A DNA stretch of 64,000 bases from Duganella qianjiadongensis. GTDB lineage: Bacteria > Pseudomonadota > Gammaproteobacteria > Burkholderiales > Burkholderiaceae_D. The DNA lies in NCBI RefSeq assembly GCF_009857915.1, contig NZ_WWCM01000007.1, positions 62,001 through 126,000 on the forward strand, given 5' to 3'. A program made the position numbers and the translations under genes. Positions 1 through 8,240 of the stretch are shown here, in pieces (position 1 is the first letter of the stretch; each line of letters opens with the position of its first letter). The notes beneath the pieces are model-generated. The model was not told the DNA's origin, did no database searches, and worked only from the letters and a program-made list of their open reading frames with translations.

Positions 1-102
1 CCGTTGCGCGATGTGGTGCTGCCGTTGTTACTGGCGGAAGTGGAGCTACTGTCTGACATGGGCGCTTTCAGGGCGCCGCGCCGGATGGCGCGGCATCCGT
101 GA
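1..102 (+). CDS. Possible 3' end of an unidentified CDS (partial)
   Basis: Frame 1 is open from the window edge to a TGA at 100-102 and encodes 33 residues with normal codon use for this genome (many Leu, Val, Arg and Ala). The upstream part is missing, so no family can be named. Frame 2 is also open as far as a stop near 114 but reads as Cys/Trp-rich and looks artificial. The gene would converge on the flavin reductase gene that ends at 125. This is a weak call resting on frame preference only. Confidence 0.3.
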   Translation, partial: PLRDVVLPLLLAEVELLSDMGAFRAPRRMARHP

Positions 103-124
103 CGGCGCCCGCTAGGGGGATAAC

Positions 125-1153
125 TTAAGGCTGGTTGAGGTCTGCTTCGCTGGTGAAGGCATCGGCGTAGAACTCGTCTTCCGGTAACTGGCAGCGGGCG
201 ACAAAATCACGCTTGGCCGATTCCACCACGATAGGCGCGCCGCAGGCGTACACCTGATGGCCGGACAGGTCGGGCAGATCGGCCATCACGGCCGCATGCA
301 CGTAGCCGCTGCGGCCTTGCCAGCCATCTTCGGGCTGGGCGTCGGAGACCACCGGCACATAGCGGAAGTTAGGCAGCGTGGCTTGCCACTGGCGGCACAG
401 CGCATCCATATACAGATCCTGCGGACGGCGGCCGCCCCAGTACAGCGTCATGGCGCGCTGCGAGCCCTGGGCCTGCAGATGTTCGACGATGGCCTTGATA
501 GGCGCAAAGCCCGTGCCGGAAGCCAGCAGCACCATCGGTTTCTCGCTATCTTCGCGCACGAAGAAGGTGCCGAGCGGACCTTCGAAGCGCAGGATGTCGC
601 GTTCCTTCATGGTAGAAAACACCTGATCGGTGAACACGCCGCCCGGCATGTGGCGGATGTGCAGACTCAGTGGCTGGTTCTGGTCCGGCGCCGTGGCCAG
701 ACTGTAGCTGCGGCGTTTGCCGTCGCGCAGCAGGAATTCGATGTACTGGCCGGCGCGGAATTTCAGCGTTTCGTTGGCCGGCAGTTGCAGCGTCATCACC
801 ACCACGTCCGGCGCCACGCGCTCCAGCGTGGCCACGCGCGACGGCATCTTGCGCAGCGGGTAGTCTTCGCTACCGGCCACTTCGCGCGCTTCGATCACCA
901 GATCGCTGTGCGCGGTGGCGCAGCAGAACAGCGACATGCCGGCTGCCGCTTCTTGCGGCGGCAGGGCGCGTTCCTGATAGGCTTTATGACTGACCGTGCC
1001 GCTGATGACCTTGCCCTTGCACGAACTGCAGGCGCCGTTCTTGCAGCCATACGGCAGGCCGATGCCGGCCCGCACCGCGGCGGCCAGAATGGTTTCGTCT
1101 TCCTCGCAGCTGAATTGGTGGCCGCTAGGCTGTACAGTAACTTGAAACGTCAT
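125..1153 (-). CDS. NAD(P)H-flavin reductase with N-terminal 2Fe-2S ferredoxin domain (AscD-like)
   Basis: 342-residue electron-transfer flavoprotein. An N-terminal plant-type 2Fe-2S domain carries cluster cysteines C37, C42, C45 and C77/C78 (residues about 1-90). It is followed by an FAD-binding barrel with the RRSYSLA motif and an NAD(P)-binding domain with LLASGTGFAPI. The order matches the family annotated as CDP-6-deoxy-delta-3,4-glucoseen reductase and as phenol/toluate-type reductase components. In betaproteobacteria such solo genes usually have no known partner. The ATG at 1153 begins MTFQVTV, directly before the ferredoxin fold. An ATG 51 bases further upstream would add a poorly conserved tail and run past the start of the divergent gene at 1165. 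No sugar-epimerisation partner is nearby, so the physiological acceptor is unknown. Confidence 0.85.
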   Translation of the reverse strand: MTFQVTVQPSGHQFSCEEDETILAAAVRAGIGLPYGCKNGACSSCKGKVISGTVSHKAYQERALPPQEAAAGMSLFCCATAHSDLVIEAREVAGSEDYPLRKMPSRVATLERVAPDVVVMTLQLPANETLKFRAGQYIEFLLRDGKRRSYSLATAPDQNQPLSLHIRHMPGGVFTDQVFSTMKERDILRFEGPLGTFFVREDSEKPMVLLASGTGFAPIKAIVEHLQAQGSQRAMTLYWGGRRPQDLYMDALCRQWQATLPNFRYVPVVSDAQPEDGWQGRSGYVHAAVMADLPDLSGHQVYACGAPIVVESAKRDFVARCQLPEDEFYADAFTSEADLNQP

Positions 1154-1164
1154 ACAATCCTTCG

Positions 1165-2073
1165 ATGAATAAAATCTCACTACAAAAAAATCGTCGGCAA
1201 ACATTCCGTCGCCCGCGCCTGCTGATCATCGGCTGCGGCGATGTAGGCATGCGCATGCTGCCGCTGCTGACGCCGCATTTCCGCGTGTTTGCCGTCACCA
1301 GCCAGCCGGCCCGCTGTGCCGAACTGCGTGCACTGGGTGCGCAGCCGGTCGTTGCCGATCTGGACCAGCCGGCCAGTCTGCGCCGCCTGCGTGGCCTGGC
1401 CCATACGGTACTGCATCTGGCGCCACCCGCTGCGCAAGGTGTGCAGGATGTGCGTACGCGCCACCTGTGCGCCATTTTACCTGAGCGGGCGCAAGTGGTT
1501 TATGTCAGCACCACCGGCGTCTACGGCGATTGCGGCGGCGCCCGCTTCGATGAAACCCGCCCCGTGGCGCCATCGACGCCGCGCGCCCGGCGCCGGGTCG
1601 ATGCGGAACAGGTGCTGCGCCAGTGGGCGCTGCACGCGAATGGCAAACTGGCCATCCTGCGCGTACCCGGTATCTATGCGGCAGAGCGGCTGCCGCTGGC
1701 CCGACTGCAGGCCGCTACGCCGGCCCTCAGCGCGGACGAGGATGTGCACACCAACCATATCCATGCTGATGATCTGGCGCGCATTGTGGTGGCGGCACTG
1801 TTCCGTGCCCGTCCGCAGCGCATCTATCATGCGGTCGATGATAGTGCCATGAAAATGGGCGAGTATTTCGATGCCGTGGCCGATGCCTGTGCGCTGCCCC
1901 GGCCGCCGCGCCTGCCCCGTGCCGAACTGCGTCAGGTGGTAACGCCGGCGCTGCTGTCGTTCATGTCGGAATCGCGCCAGCTGGACAACCGCCGCCTGCG
2001 GCGCGAGCTAGGTGTGCGGCTGCGCTATCCGACGGTGCAGGCCTTTCTGCAGCAGGTCGGCCGGCGCGCCTGA
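1165..2073 (+). CDS. SDR-family NAD(P)-dependent epimerase/reductase (YeeZ-like)
   Basis: 302-residue atypical short-chain dehydrogenase. A nucleotide-binding motif near residue 20 reads LLIIGCGDVG, and further on come VYVSTTGVYGDCGG and an RVDAEQVL helix as in YeeZ/NAD-dependent epimerase proteins. The classical YxxxK is not obvious, as is common in this subgroup. The gene is divergent from the flavin reductase with only 11 bases between the two start codons, so the promoters must overlap the coding regions or one of the chosen starts is too early. The first 14 residues are basic and poorly conserved-looking, so a later start is possible. The substrate cannot be inferred. Confidence 0.75.
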   Translation: MNKISLQKNRRQTFRRPRLLIIGCGDVGMRMLPLLTPHFRVFAVTSQPARCAELRALGAQPVVADLDQPASLRRLRGLAHTVLHLAPPAAQGVQDVRTRHLCAILPERAQVVYVSTTGVYGDCGGARFDETRPVAPSTPRARRRVDAEQVLRQWALHANGKLAILRVPGIYAAERLPLARLQAATPALSADEDVHTNHIHADDLARIVVAALFRARPQRIYHAVDDSAMKMGEYFDAVADACALPRPPRLPRAELRQVVTPALLSFMSESRQLDNRRLRRELGVRLRYPTVQAFLQQVGRRA

Positions 2074-2110
2074 CGCGGCGCCAGCGCAGCTGCTGGTCGT
2101 GGTATCAGGG

Positions 2111-2365
2111 TTAGCGCTTGCGCTGCTGCTGCACGCGCTGCTGCTGTTTTTTCTGCGTCTGGTTTCTATCCTGCTTGGCCTTGTAGAGGGCCTTGGCGTC
2201 GATGCGGGCCTGCTCGGGCGTACGCATTTCTTCAACATCATCATGTTTGACGAAGTAATCATTGGCCTGGGCATCCATCACCAGCTTGATGGCGGCGGCG
2301 TCGTCGAGCTCGTACATTTCGTAGAGCAGGGTGGTTACTTCATCGAGGAATTCTTCGTAGGTCAT
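2111..2365 (-). CDS. Hypothetical protein with basic, Gln/Lys-rich tail
   Basis: 84 residues, starting MTYEEFLDEV. The N-terminal 60 residues are acidic and helical. The last 20 are a run of Lys, Gln and Arg (TQKKQQQRVQQQRKR), which suggests a disordered nucleic-acid-binding tail. The gene converges on the SDR gene and has a long AT-rich upstream region. I do not recognise a named family. Composition and codon use match the neighbours, so I take it as a real small gene. Confidence 0.6.
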   Translation of the reverse strand: MTYEEFLDEVTTLLYEMYELDDAAAIKLVMDAQANDYFVKHDDVEEMRTPEQARIDAKALYKAKQDRNQTQKKQQQRVQQQRKR

Positions 2366-2786
2366 GGCGATGTAAAAACTTGTAAAGATAGCTAGCCGGA
2401 ACGCGCATTGCTGCGCATATCAGGCTATGTTGTGTCAAAATAACAACCTCAATTGGCTGTCGAACATCAAATTCGACCCACATCATACGGCATTCCTAAC
2501 CATGCCGGACTTGGGCAGTTCAGCTCGCTTTACAAAAATTTATACCTTTTCTTACAACAGATGAATACCTAACATAAGTTTTAGGGGTAAAATCTCTCAA
2601 AATCTCACGAAACGAAGTGGTCTGTTAGAGGATCGCTAACGAAAACGTGTATTATTTCGATATGGCACTAAAAATCAGCATAAATTTCTGAAATTCGTAG
2701 TGCTACATCGGTAATAGAGCAAAAATTTTTTTTACCCATGTGTCGTTTTTTAACTAAGAGCGACCCCAATTATTGAAAAAATCATC
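2366..2786. other. AT-rich 421-base intergenic region between divergent small genes
   Basis: No gene is seen. The stretch is much richer in A and T than its surroundings, with several A/T tracts (for example the eight T after about 2727 and the ACAAAAATTTATACC stretch near 2532). It must hold the promoters of the 84-residue gene to the left and the HTH gene to the right. I see no convincing single -35/-10 pair. Confidence 0.5.
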
Positions 2787-3026
2787 ATGTCTCTCAAAGA
2801 AATCACTTCCTCGCCGACCTACAATCCCAATCGCGTGCTGGACGCTATCATCGAGAAACTGCAACTGAAAAATGATGCAGCCCTGTCCCGCGCACTGGAA
2901 GTCGCTCCGCCGGTCATCAGCAAGATCCGTCACAACACCCTGCCTATCGGCGCCACCATCCTGATCCGCATGCACGAGATCAGCGATTTCAGCATCCGCG
3001 AACTGCGCGAACTGATGGCGGCCTGA
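2787..3026 (+). CDS. Small helix-turn-helix protein, probable transcriptional regulator
   Basis: 79 residues. Residues about 15-60 fit a lambda-repressor-like HTH: a helix (VLDAIIEKLQL), then NDAALSRALEVAPPVISKIR, where SRALEV-PPVISKIR is the turn and recognition helix. The rest (ISDFSIRELRELM) is the closing helix. There is no ligand or dimerisation domain, so it may act as a compact DNA-binding protein or phage-type regulator. It has a long AT-rich upstream region and its own strong terminator, so it is a monocistron. The target is unknown. Confidence 0.6.
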   Translation: MSLKEITSSPTYNPNRVLDAIIEKLQLKNDAALSRALEVAPPVISKIRHNTLPIGATILIRMHEISDFSIRELRELMAA

Positions 3027-3047
3027 TCCGGGCGAATAGCGGATACG

Positions 3048-3082
3048 ACAACGGCGCGCACCTTCCGGTTACGCGCCGTTGT
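3048..3082 (+). terminator. Rho-independent terminator after the HTH gene
   Basis: The 11-base arms ACAACGGCGCG (3048-3058) and CGCGCCGTTGT (3072-3082) pair perfectly around a 13-base loop and are followed by TATTTGTA. It lies 22 bases after the HTH stop codon. Confidence 0.75.
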
Positions 3083-3103
3083 TATTTGTAGCGCTGCCTG
3101 AAA

Positions 3104-3316
3104 TCAGGCAGAGGTGCTGATCGTCGTGCCTATGCGCTGGCCACTGGTATTGACGGTGGGCGCTACTGCTGCCTGAGGGGGCGGCGGCGGCGGCGGCGGT
3201 GCCGCCTGTTTGACCTGCTCGGCTGGCTTATCGACGGCTTTACCGGCCGTCGAAGGCTTCAGCTGGGTAGGCTGGATCTGCACGCTCGAAGATTGTACTG
3301 CTGGCTGGACGGCCAT
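3104..3316 (-). CDS. Small Gln/Pro-rich hypothetical protein
   Basis: 70 residues from the ATG at 3316, chosen because GGGAG sits 7-8 bases upstream. An in-frame upstream ATG at 3388 lacks this. The protein is low-complexity: MAVQPAVQ, a Gln/Ser/Val stretch, a run of eight prolines near residue 43, and a Thr/Ser-rich end. No signal peptide is seen. It is probably disordered. The next gene on the same strand starts upstream at 4034 and ends 89 bases before it, so the two may be co-transcribed. Confidence 0.5.
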   Translation of the reverse strand: MAVQPAVQSSSVQIQPTQLKPSTAGKAVDKPAEQVKQAAPPPPPPPPQAAVAPTVNTSGQRIGTTISTSA

Positions 3317-3404
3317 GACGGACTCCCAGAGTTGTTCGGATACCGTTAGTATGCCACTTTTTTGGGCAGAATGCCAAAAAATTTCCATCCAGCATTATTT
3401 ATCT

Positions 3405-4034
3405 TCAGGCTGGCTGCGGCAGACGTGGCCTTACCGTGAACAGGCCGCTGCCGGCGCTCTGGCTGATCGCTGCATTGCCCGACGCAGCGGAATAGGCACT
3501 GCGCTGGCCCGCTGCCGAGTAAGCGGTCTGCGCTGCCACCGCGGAATAGGCGGTGCGGGCGGCGGCAGCCGAATAGGCGGTGCCAGCCGCAACGGCCGAG
3601 TAGGCGGTCTGTTGCGCCACAGCCGAATAGGCGCTGCCTTTGGCCTGCTGTTCGCCCGCGCCCAGCAGCAGCGGATAGGCCGTGCCGAAAGTCTCTTCAT
3701 ACAGCTGCTGCATGCGTACGCCCAGCCGTTCGTGCGCCGCCAGATCATCCTCGCCGCGCAGGCCGATGTAAGGGAAGTGGTGCAGGAAGTGGCCAAACAC
3801 GGCCTGACAGTCCTCGGCGTATTTGAGCGTATCGAGGATGTGGTAATGCCAGAAGGTATCGACATCGACCAGCGGGGCGGCCTGTTCCTGCGGGAAGGTC
3901 TTCATCAGATACAGGAAGCGGCGATATTCGCGCTCCACGGCGTTGGCATGTTCCAGCGTCCATCCTTCGCCGGATTCCTTGTGCATGAGTTTGACTTTAA
4001 TCGGTTCCAGATCGAGCGCGTCGATGTCTTTCAT
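3405..4034 (-). CDS. Glycine-rich-domain-like (GRDP-like) protein with nonapeptide repeat tail
   Basis: 209 residues. The core (about residues 10-125) carries DVDTFWHYHILDTLKYAEDC and GHFLHHFPYIG, matching the conserved WHxHIL and HxP motifs of the GRDP-like family (PF07173), whose function is unknown in bacteria. The tail has six perfect-period nonapeptides of the type TAYSAVAAQ (bases 3474-3635), then a short Ser/Gly end. The start at 4034 (MKDIDALD) is supported by AAAGGA 8 bases upstream; in-frame ATGs further upstream lack it. No signal peptide or membrane segment is seen, so it is probably cytosolic. Confidence 0.7.
   Translation of the reverse strand: MKDIDALDLEPIKVKLMHKESGEGWTLEHANAVEREYRRFLYLMKTFPQEQAAPLVDVDTFWHYHILDTLKYAEDCQAVFGHFLHHFPYIGLRGEDDLAAHERLGVRMQQLYEETFGTAYPLLLGAGEQQAKGSAYSAVAQQTAYSAVAAGTAYSAAAARTAYSAVAAQTAYSAAGQRSAYSAASGNAAISQSAGSGLFTVRPRLPQPA
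3474..3635 (-). repeat. 27-bp tandem repeat, six copies, coding
   Basis: 162 bases equal six units of 27, encoding (S/T)AYSAxxxx six times. AYSA is invariant in every copy while positions 6-9 vary. It lies wholly within the C-terminal tail of the GRDP-like protein. Confidence 0.85.
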
Positions 4035-4210
4035 TGGCTGCATCCTTTGCATTAGTTGGGCAAAATTAAGAGAAAACTGCTGGAGCAGAAGCAATTCTGT
4101 CCGCTAAGCAAAAGCTCTCTTTGATATTGCGCAAACTTACTCAGCAATTTCCGAATTTCGTGCCGGAATCTGCCTAGGTGTGCAGGAATAATCCGGTTGC
4201 CACATCCCGC

Positions 4211-5977
4211 TCATGCACTGGCATCGGCGGTCATTCTGGTGCTGGCATGGATCGCCTCCAGCGAAGGCGGTGCCACATAGTCCACCGGTACGGAAATCGA
4301 CACCGTGGTGCCGGCGTGATGACCGGCGGTAATGGTGCACTGGCCGCCTAGCAGGTGGATGCGCTCTTCCATGCCTACCAGCCCGAAGGAACCGACTTTG
4401 TTGCGGCTGCCTTCGCCCATGCCGATGCCGTTATCGCTGATGGTCATATTCAGCATGCCGTTGCTGTGGCGTAGCTCCACCCTGACCAGACTGGCGCGCG
4501 CGTGCTGCATGATGTTGCTGAGCGATTCCTGCAGAATGCGGAAGATGGCGGTGGCGCAATGATCATCGATCTGGATGTCGCTCTGCTGTTCTATCAGTTC
4601 GCACACGATGCCCGAGCGCTGGCGGAACTGGGCGATCTGCCATTCCACTGCGGGTGTCAGGCCCAGATCGAGCACGGTGGGGCGCAGGTCATTGATGATG
4701 TGGCGCACGCTTTTGATGGTGCTGTCGATTTGCGCCAGCGTGTGGCAGGCGCGCGCGTGCAGGCGCGGATGGCGCAAACGGGTACGGGTGGCCAGCATAT
4801 CCGTCTCGATGCGCAGGGCCAGCAGATTCTGCCCCAGATCGTCATGAATTTCGCGGGCTATGCGTTTGCGTTCCTGTTCCTTGATCTGGTCGGTGTGGGC
4901 GCCCAACTGGCGCAGGGTGTGGTGCGATTGCTGCAGGCGGTCCTGGCTGTCGCGCAATTCCTGCGTCATCGAGCGTGCCATTTCGATGGCGCGCCGGCGC
5001 GACGAGGCCAGCGTATGGAACAGCAGATAGATCAGCAGGGCGCCGATAAAGCCGCAGGCCATGGCCAGCCATGGCAGGAAGGCATCGAAGCGCGACAGCC
5101 AGATGGCGCTGGACGCGCTGAATTCGGCATTCCAGGTGCGCCCGTTGAAGTCGAGCGGCAGGGTGACGCTGAAATTACGCCCATCGCGCCGGTCTGCATT
5201 CAGCGTGCCCAGATTGTCGAACAGCAGGGTAGGCGCTGACTGGCTGCCGTCGCTATTTCTGCCATCGTCAAACAGACGCAGGTGGACTTCCTGCAACTGG
5301 TTGCCTTCCATGGCGCCCTGCACTAGACGGGGCACGCTGAAGCCTATGCCCACCGAGCCTAGATAAGCAGCACGGCGCTGCGCCACGTCGTCGAGCGGCA
5401 TGTCCTTGCGGTAGATGGGCATGCGTAGAGCAAGCGCCCAGCCTTGCGCATGGCGGGTATTTTCGATCGGCATGCCGGTGGTCATCATCTGGCCCGTGTC
5501 GCGCGCCAGGTCCAGCGCCGCCGCTGCGCTGGCGCGTACACCGATATCAAGACCTATGCGATCGCGGAAGCTGGCGGTCGGTTCTATCATGGTCAGCACG
5601 GTGTAGGACTCGCGCTGGCCCGGCGGACGGATAATAAAACCGGGATAGCCTTCACTCTGGCCATCGCCGCTGCCGCGGCTCCAGCGCTCGAAGGCGGGGC
5701 GCTGCGCTGCGCTGATGGCCTGGGCGTAGTTGATATTGTCGAGCGCGGGGAACTGCTTCTGCAGCATCAGACTGCTGACATAGCGGTGAAAGCCGGCCCG
5801 GTCGATGCGCTCGCTGGCCGCCAGAAAACTAGCCGTTCCACGTAGCACGTCGCTGTAGGAGCCGAGCCGTGCGTTAATGCTGTAGCGGGCATTGAAAGCG
5901 CGCTGGGTGAAGCGGCCGTAGGCGTCGTGTTCGATGGTGTGGCGTACCAGTACCTGCAGGCAGGTGCCGACCAGCAT
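4211..5977 (-). CDS. CHASE-domain sensor histidine kinase (NarL/DegS type), 5' end probably disrupted
   Basis: 588 residues from the first ATG after an in-frame TGA. Residues about 35-280 form a periplasmic CHASE-type sensor. A membrane helix follows at about 301-324, then HisKA_3 with phospho-acceptor H378 in AREIHDDLGQN, and an HATPase with DNGIGMG and FGLVGMEERI. This is the layout of kinases that pair with LuxR-type regulators; none lies within reach here. Upstream, the same frame continues through a TGA at 5999-6001 to an ATG at 6052. The intervening codons would supply the cytosolic tail and start of the first membrane helix (FELDRPV, stop, WTGILLSMLVG). From the 5977 start the first helix is truncated and no good ribosome site is seen. 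Either a nonsense mutation, a sequencing error or a non-ATG start applies. Confidence 0.8.
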   Translation of the reverse strand: MLVGTCLQVLVRHTIEHDAYGRFTQRAFNARYSINARLGSYSDVLRGTASFLAASERIDRAGFHRYVSSLMLQKQFPALDNINYAQAISAAQRPAFERWSRGSGDGQSEGYPGFIIRPPGQRESYTVLTMIEPTASFRDRIGLDIGVRASAAAALDLARDTGQMMTTGMPIENTRHAQGWALALRMPIYRKDMPLDDVAQRRAAYLGSVGIGFSVPRLVQGAMEGNQLQEVHLRLFDDGRNSDGSQSAPTLLFDNLGTLNADRRDGRNFSVTLPLDFNGRTWNAEFSASSAIWLSRFDAFLPWLAMACGFIGALLIYLLFHTLASSRRRAIEMARSMTQELRDSQDRLQQSHHTLRQLGAHTDQIKEQERKRIAREIHDDLGQNLLALRIETDMLATRTRLRHPRLHARACHTLAQIDSTIKSVRHIINDLRPTVLDLGLTPAVEWQIAQFRQRSGIVCELIEQQSDIQIDDHCATAIFRILQESLSNIMQHARASLVRVELRHSNGMLNMTISDNGIGMGEGSRNKVGSFGLVGMEERIHLLGGQCTITAGHHAGTTVSISVPVDYVAPPSLEAIHASTRMTADASA

Positions 5978-6164
5978 GGACAGCAGGATGCCGGTCCATC
6001 AGACGGGGCGATCCAGTTCGAACCAGTTTTGTTGACGGAACAGGGAGGACATAGTTCAGCTCGCTTGGTATGGTGCAGCTAACTATAGCGGAACTGATTT
6101 ATGGTTACTTGATAAATTTTGCCTGTTTGATATTTGTCCAGAACAAAGTGTTGTCGCCGGAATG

Positions 6165-6199
6165 AAAAAGGCCGGCAACTCCGCGCGGAGTGGCCGGCC
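6165..6199 (-). terminator. Rho-independent terminator of glnS
   Basis: On the minus strand a GGCCGGCC...GGCCGGC hairpin (6170-6199, with inner ACTCC/GGAGT pairing and a GCGC loop) is followed by five T (complement of 6165-6169). It lies about 90 bases after the glnS stop. Confidence 0.8.
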
Positions 6200-6216
6200 T
6201 CGAAACTGAAGTCCAG

Positions 6217-6256
6217 GTCTAGAAGCGTCTAGAACGGTCTAGAACGGTCTAACGCG
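6217..6256. repeat. 10-bp tandem repeat, four units
   Basis: Units begin at 6217, 6227, 6237 and 6247: GTCTAGAAGC, GTCTAGAACG, GTCTAGAACG and a diverged GTCTAACGCG. It sits between the glnS stop and its terminator, so it is transcribed into the glnS 3' end. Confidence 0.8.
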
Positions 6257-6289
6257 CGCCAGTTCTTAAACTACTCTGCTAGCGTGGTA

Positions 6290-8056
6290 TTACTTGGCGC
6301 TCCAGTTATCTTTCAGCGTGACGATGCGGTTGAACACCGGCTTGCCCGGCTGGCTGTCGACGCGGTCGGCGACGAAATAACCATGGCGCTCGAACTGGTA
6401 GCGCTGGTCCGGTAGGGCGGCGCTCATGCCCGGTTCCAGATAGGCGGTGACCACTTCCTTGGCGTTCGGGTTGAGCAGGGCGATGAAGTCCTTGCCACCA
6501 GCGTCAGGCTGGGCATCGGTGAACAGGCGGTCGTACAGGCGCACTTCGGCCTGCAGCGCGCTGGCGGTCGAGACCCAGTGGATATTGCCTTTGACTTTGT
6601 AGTTGTCCGAACCGGGCGTGCCCGATTTCGAATCGGGGAAATAGTTGACGTGGACGGCGATGACTTTGCCGTTTTCATCCTTGTCGTAGCCCGTGCATTC
6701 GGTCACGTAGCCGTGGCGCAGACGTACGCGCGAGCCCGGCTTGTCGTCTATCGGCGGGTAGTAGCGGAAATAGCCTTTGCTCGGCACTTCCATGAAGTCT
6801 TCTTCTTCTATCCACAGTTCGCGCGAGATGGGGAAGGTGCGCACGCCCATTTCCGCATGGTGCGGGTGCACCGGCGAGCTGCATTCCTCCGTCTGGCCTT
6901 CAGGGTAGTTGTCGATGATCAGCTTCAACGGACGCAGTACGGCCGTAGCGCGCGGTGCTTTCGGGTCCAGATCTTCGCGCACGCAGCCTTCCAGCGTGCT
7001 CATGTCGATCCAGCCGTCGGCCTTGGTCACGCCTATGCGGTCGCAGAACAGGTGGATGGCTTCCGGCGTGTAGCCGCGGCGGCGCAGGCCGACGATGGTG
7101 GGCATGCGCGGGTCGTCCCAGCCGTCGACGATGTTTTCTTCCACCAGCTGGCGCAGCTTGCGCTTGCTGGTTACCACATAGGTCAGGTTGAGACGCGAGA
7201 ATTCGTACTGGCGTGGTACGGGCAGCTTGAAGAAGCCGCCTTTCGACAGGGTTTCCAGCAGCCAGTCGTAGAACGGACGGTGATCCTGGAATTCCAGCGT
7301 GCAGATGGAATGGGTGATGTTTTCCAGCGCATCCGAGATCGGATGGGTGTAGTCGTACATCGGGTAGATGCACCAGGCATCGCCCGTGCGCACGTGGTGC
7401 GCATGGCGGATGCGGTAGATGGCCGGATCGCGCATATTCATGTTGGGCGCAGCCATGGCATCTTCGCTGATCTTGGCGCGCAGAATGTGCTCGCCGTCAG
7501 CGTATTTTCCGGCCTTCATGTCGCGGAACAGTTGCAGCGATTCGGCCGCCGGACGGTTGCGGAACGGCGAATTCTTGCCCGGCGTGCTGAAGTTGCCGCG
7601 GTTGGCGGCCATGTCTTCGGCCGACTGGCTGTCCACATAGGCGTAGCCCTGCTCGATCAGGTATTCGGCCATGGCGTACAGCTGGTCGAAGTAGTCGCTG
7701 GCGTAGTGCAGGTGGTGGTCGGTGCCGCCCTGGGCATTCGGGTAGTCGTAGTTAAAGCCCAGCCATTTCACGCTGTCGATGATGGTGTCGACGTATTCCT
7801 GTTCTTCCTTGGCCGGATTGGTGTCGTCGAAACGCAGGTTGCAGCGGCCCTGATAGTCGCGTGCCAGACCGAAGTTCAGGCAGATCGACTTGGCGTGGCC
7901 CACGTGCAGATAGCCGTTCGGCTCGGGGGGGAAGCGGGTAATGACGCTAGGCATGCCTTCGCGTACATGGGTGCCGGCCGCCAGATCGGATTCGACGATG
8001 GCGCGCAGGAAATTCGAAGGCAGCGCTGGCGCTGGGCTGTTTTTATCGTTGCTCAT
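6290..8056 (-). CDS. glnS: Glutaminyl-tRNA synthetase
   Basis: 588-residue class I enzyme that charges tRNA-Gln with glutamine in the cytosol. The catalytic core shows FPPEPNGYLHVGHAKS (HIGH motif) near residue 45 and VVTSKRKL (KMSKS equivalent). The C-terminal part is the two-barrel anticodon-binding domain, ending in FNRIVTLKDNW. Length fits the bacterial family (E. coli 554). The ATG at 8056 (MSNDKNSP) is chosen because the longer reading adds 61 residues unlike any GlnS. The gene is divergent from the J-domain gene and ends in its own terminator. Confidence 0.97.
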   Translation of the reverse strand: MSNDKNSPAPALPSNFLRAIVESDLAAGTHVREGMPSVITRFPPEPNGYLHVGHAKSICLNFGLARDYQGRCNLRFDDTNPAKEEQEYVDTIIDSVKWLGFNYDYPNAQGGTDHHLHYASDYFDQLYAMAEYLIEQGYAYVDSQSAEDMAANRGNFSTPGKNSPFRNRPAAESLQLFRDMKAGKYADGEHILRAKISEDAMAAPNMNMRDPAIYRIRHAHHVRTGDAWCIYPMYDYTHPISDALENITHSICTLEFQDHRPFYDWLLETLSKGGFFKLPVPRQYEFSRLNLTYVVTSKRKLRQLVEENIVDGWDDPRMPTIVGLRRRGYTPEAIHLFCDRIGVTKADGWIDMSTLEGCVREDLDPKAPRATAVLRPLKLIIDNYPEGQTEECSSPVHPHHAEMGVRTFPISRELWIEEEDFMEVPSKGYFRYYPPIDDKPGSRVRLRHGYVTECTGYDKDENGKVIAVHVNYFPDSKSGTPGSDNYKVKGNIHWVSTASALQAEVRLYDRLFTDAQPDAGGKDFIALLNPNAKEVVTAYLEPGMSAALPDQRYQFERHGYFVADRVDSQPGKPVFNRIVTLKDNWSAK

Positions 8057-8192
8057 CTTGTTAGGTAACCAGTAGGACTTATGTCGCTTGGAAAAAGTTC
8101 GTATGGCAGGCATTCTACCGTATCCCCACCTTACCCTGAGTGGAAATGCTGGCAAACAGCGGGCCGGGCCTGATCTGGCTGCGCCGGACGGG

Positions 8193-8198
8193 TATAAT
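8193..8198 (+). promoter_or_regulatory. Probable -10 element for the J-domain operon
   Basis: A perfect TATAAT lies 43 bases before the J-domain ATG in the glnS/J-domain divergent interval. No good -35 is visible at 17 bases, so this is a partial promoter call. Confidence 0.45.
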
Positions 8199-8240
8199 TC
8201 GCCTTTACCTTTTCCGGCCACAAGACGCGGAGTTTCCAAA

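Noticed and set aside
5999..6001. TGA in the histidine kinase as a selenocysteine or other recoded codon
   Set aside because: No SECIS-like hairpin follows, the position is in a membrane segment rather than an active site, and no selenoprotein precedent exists for this family.
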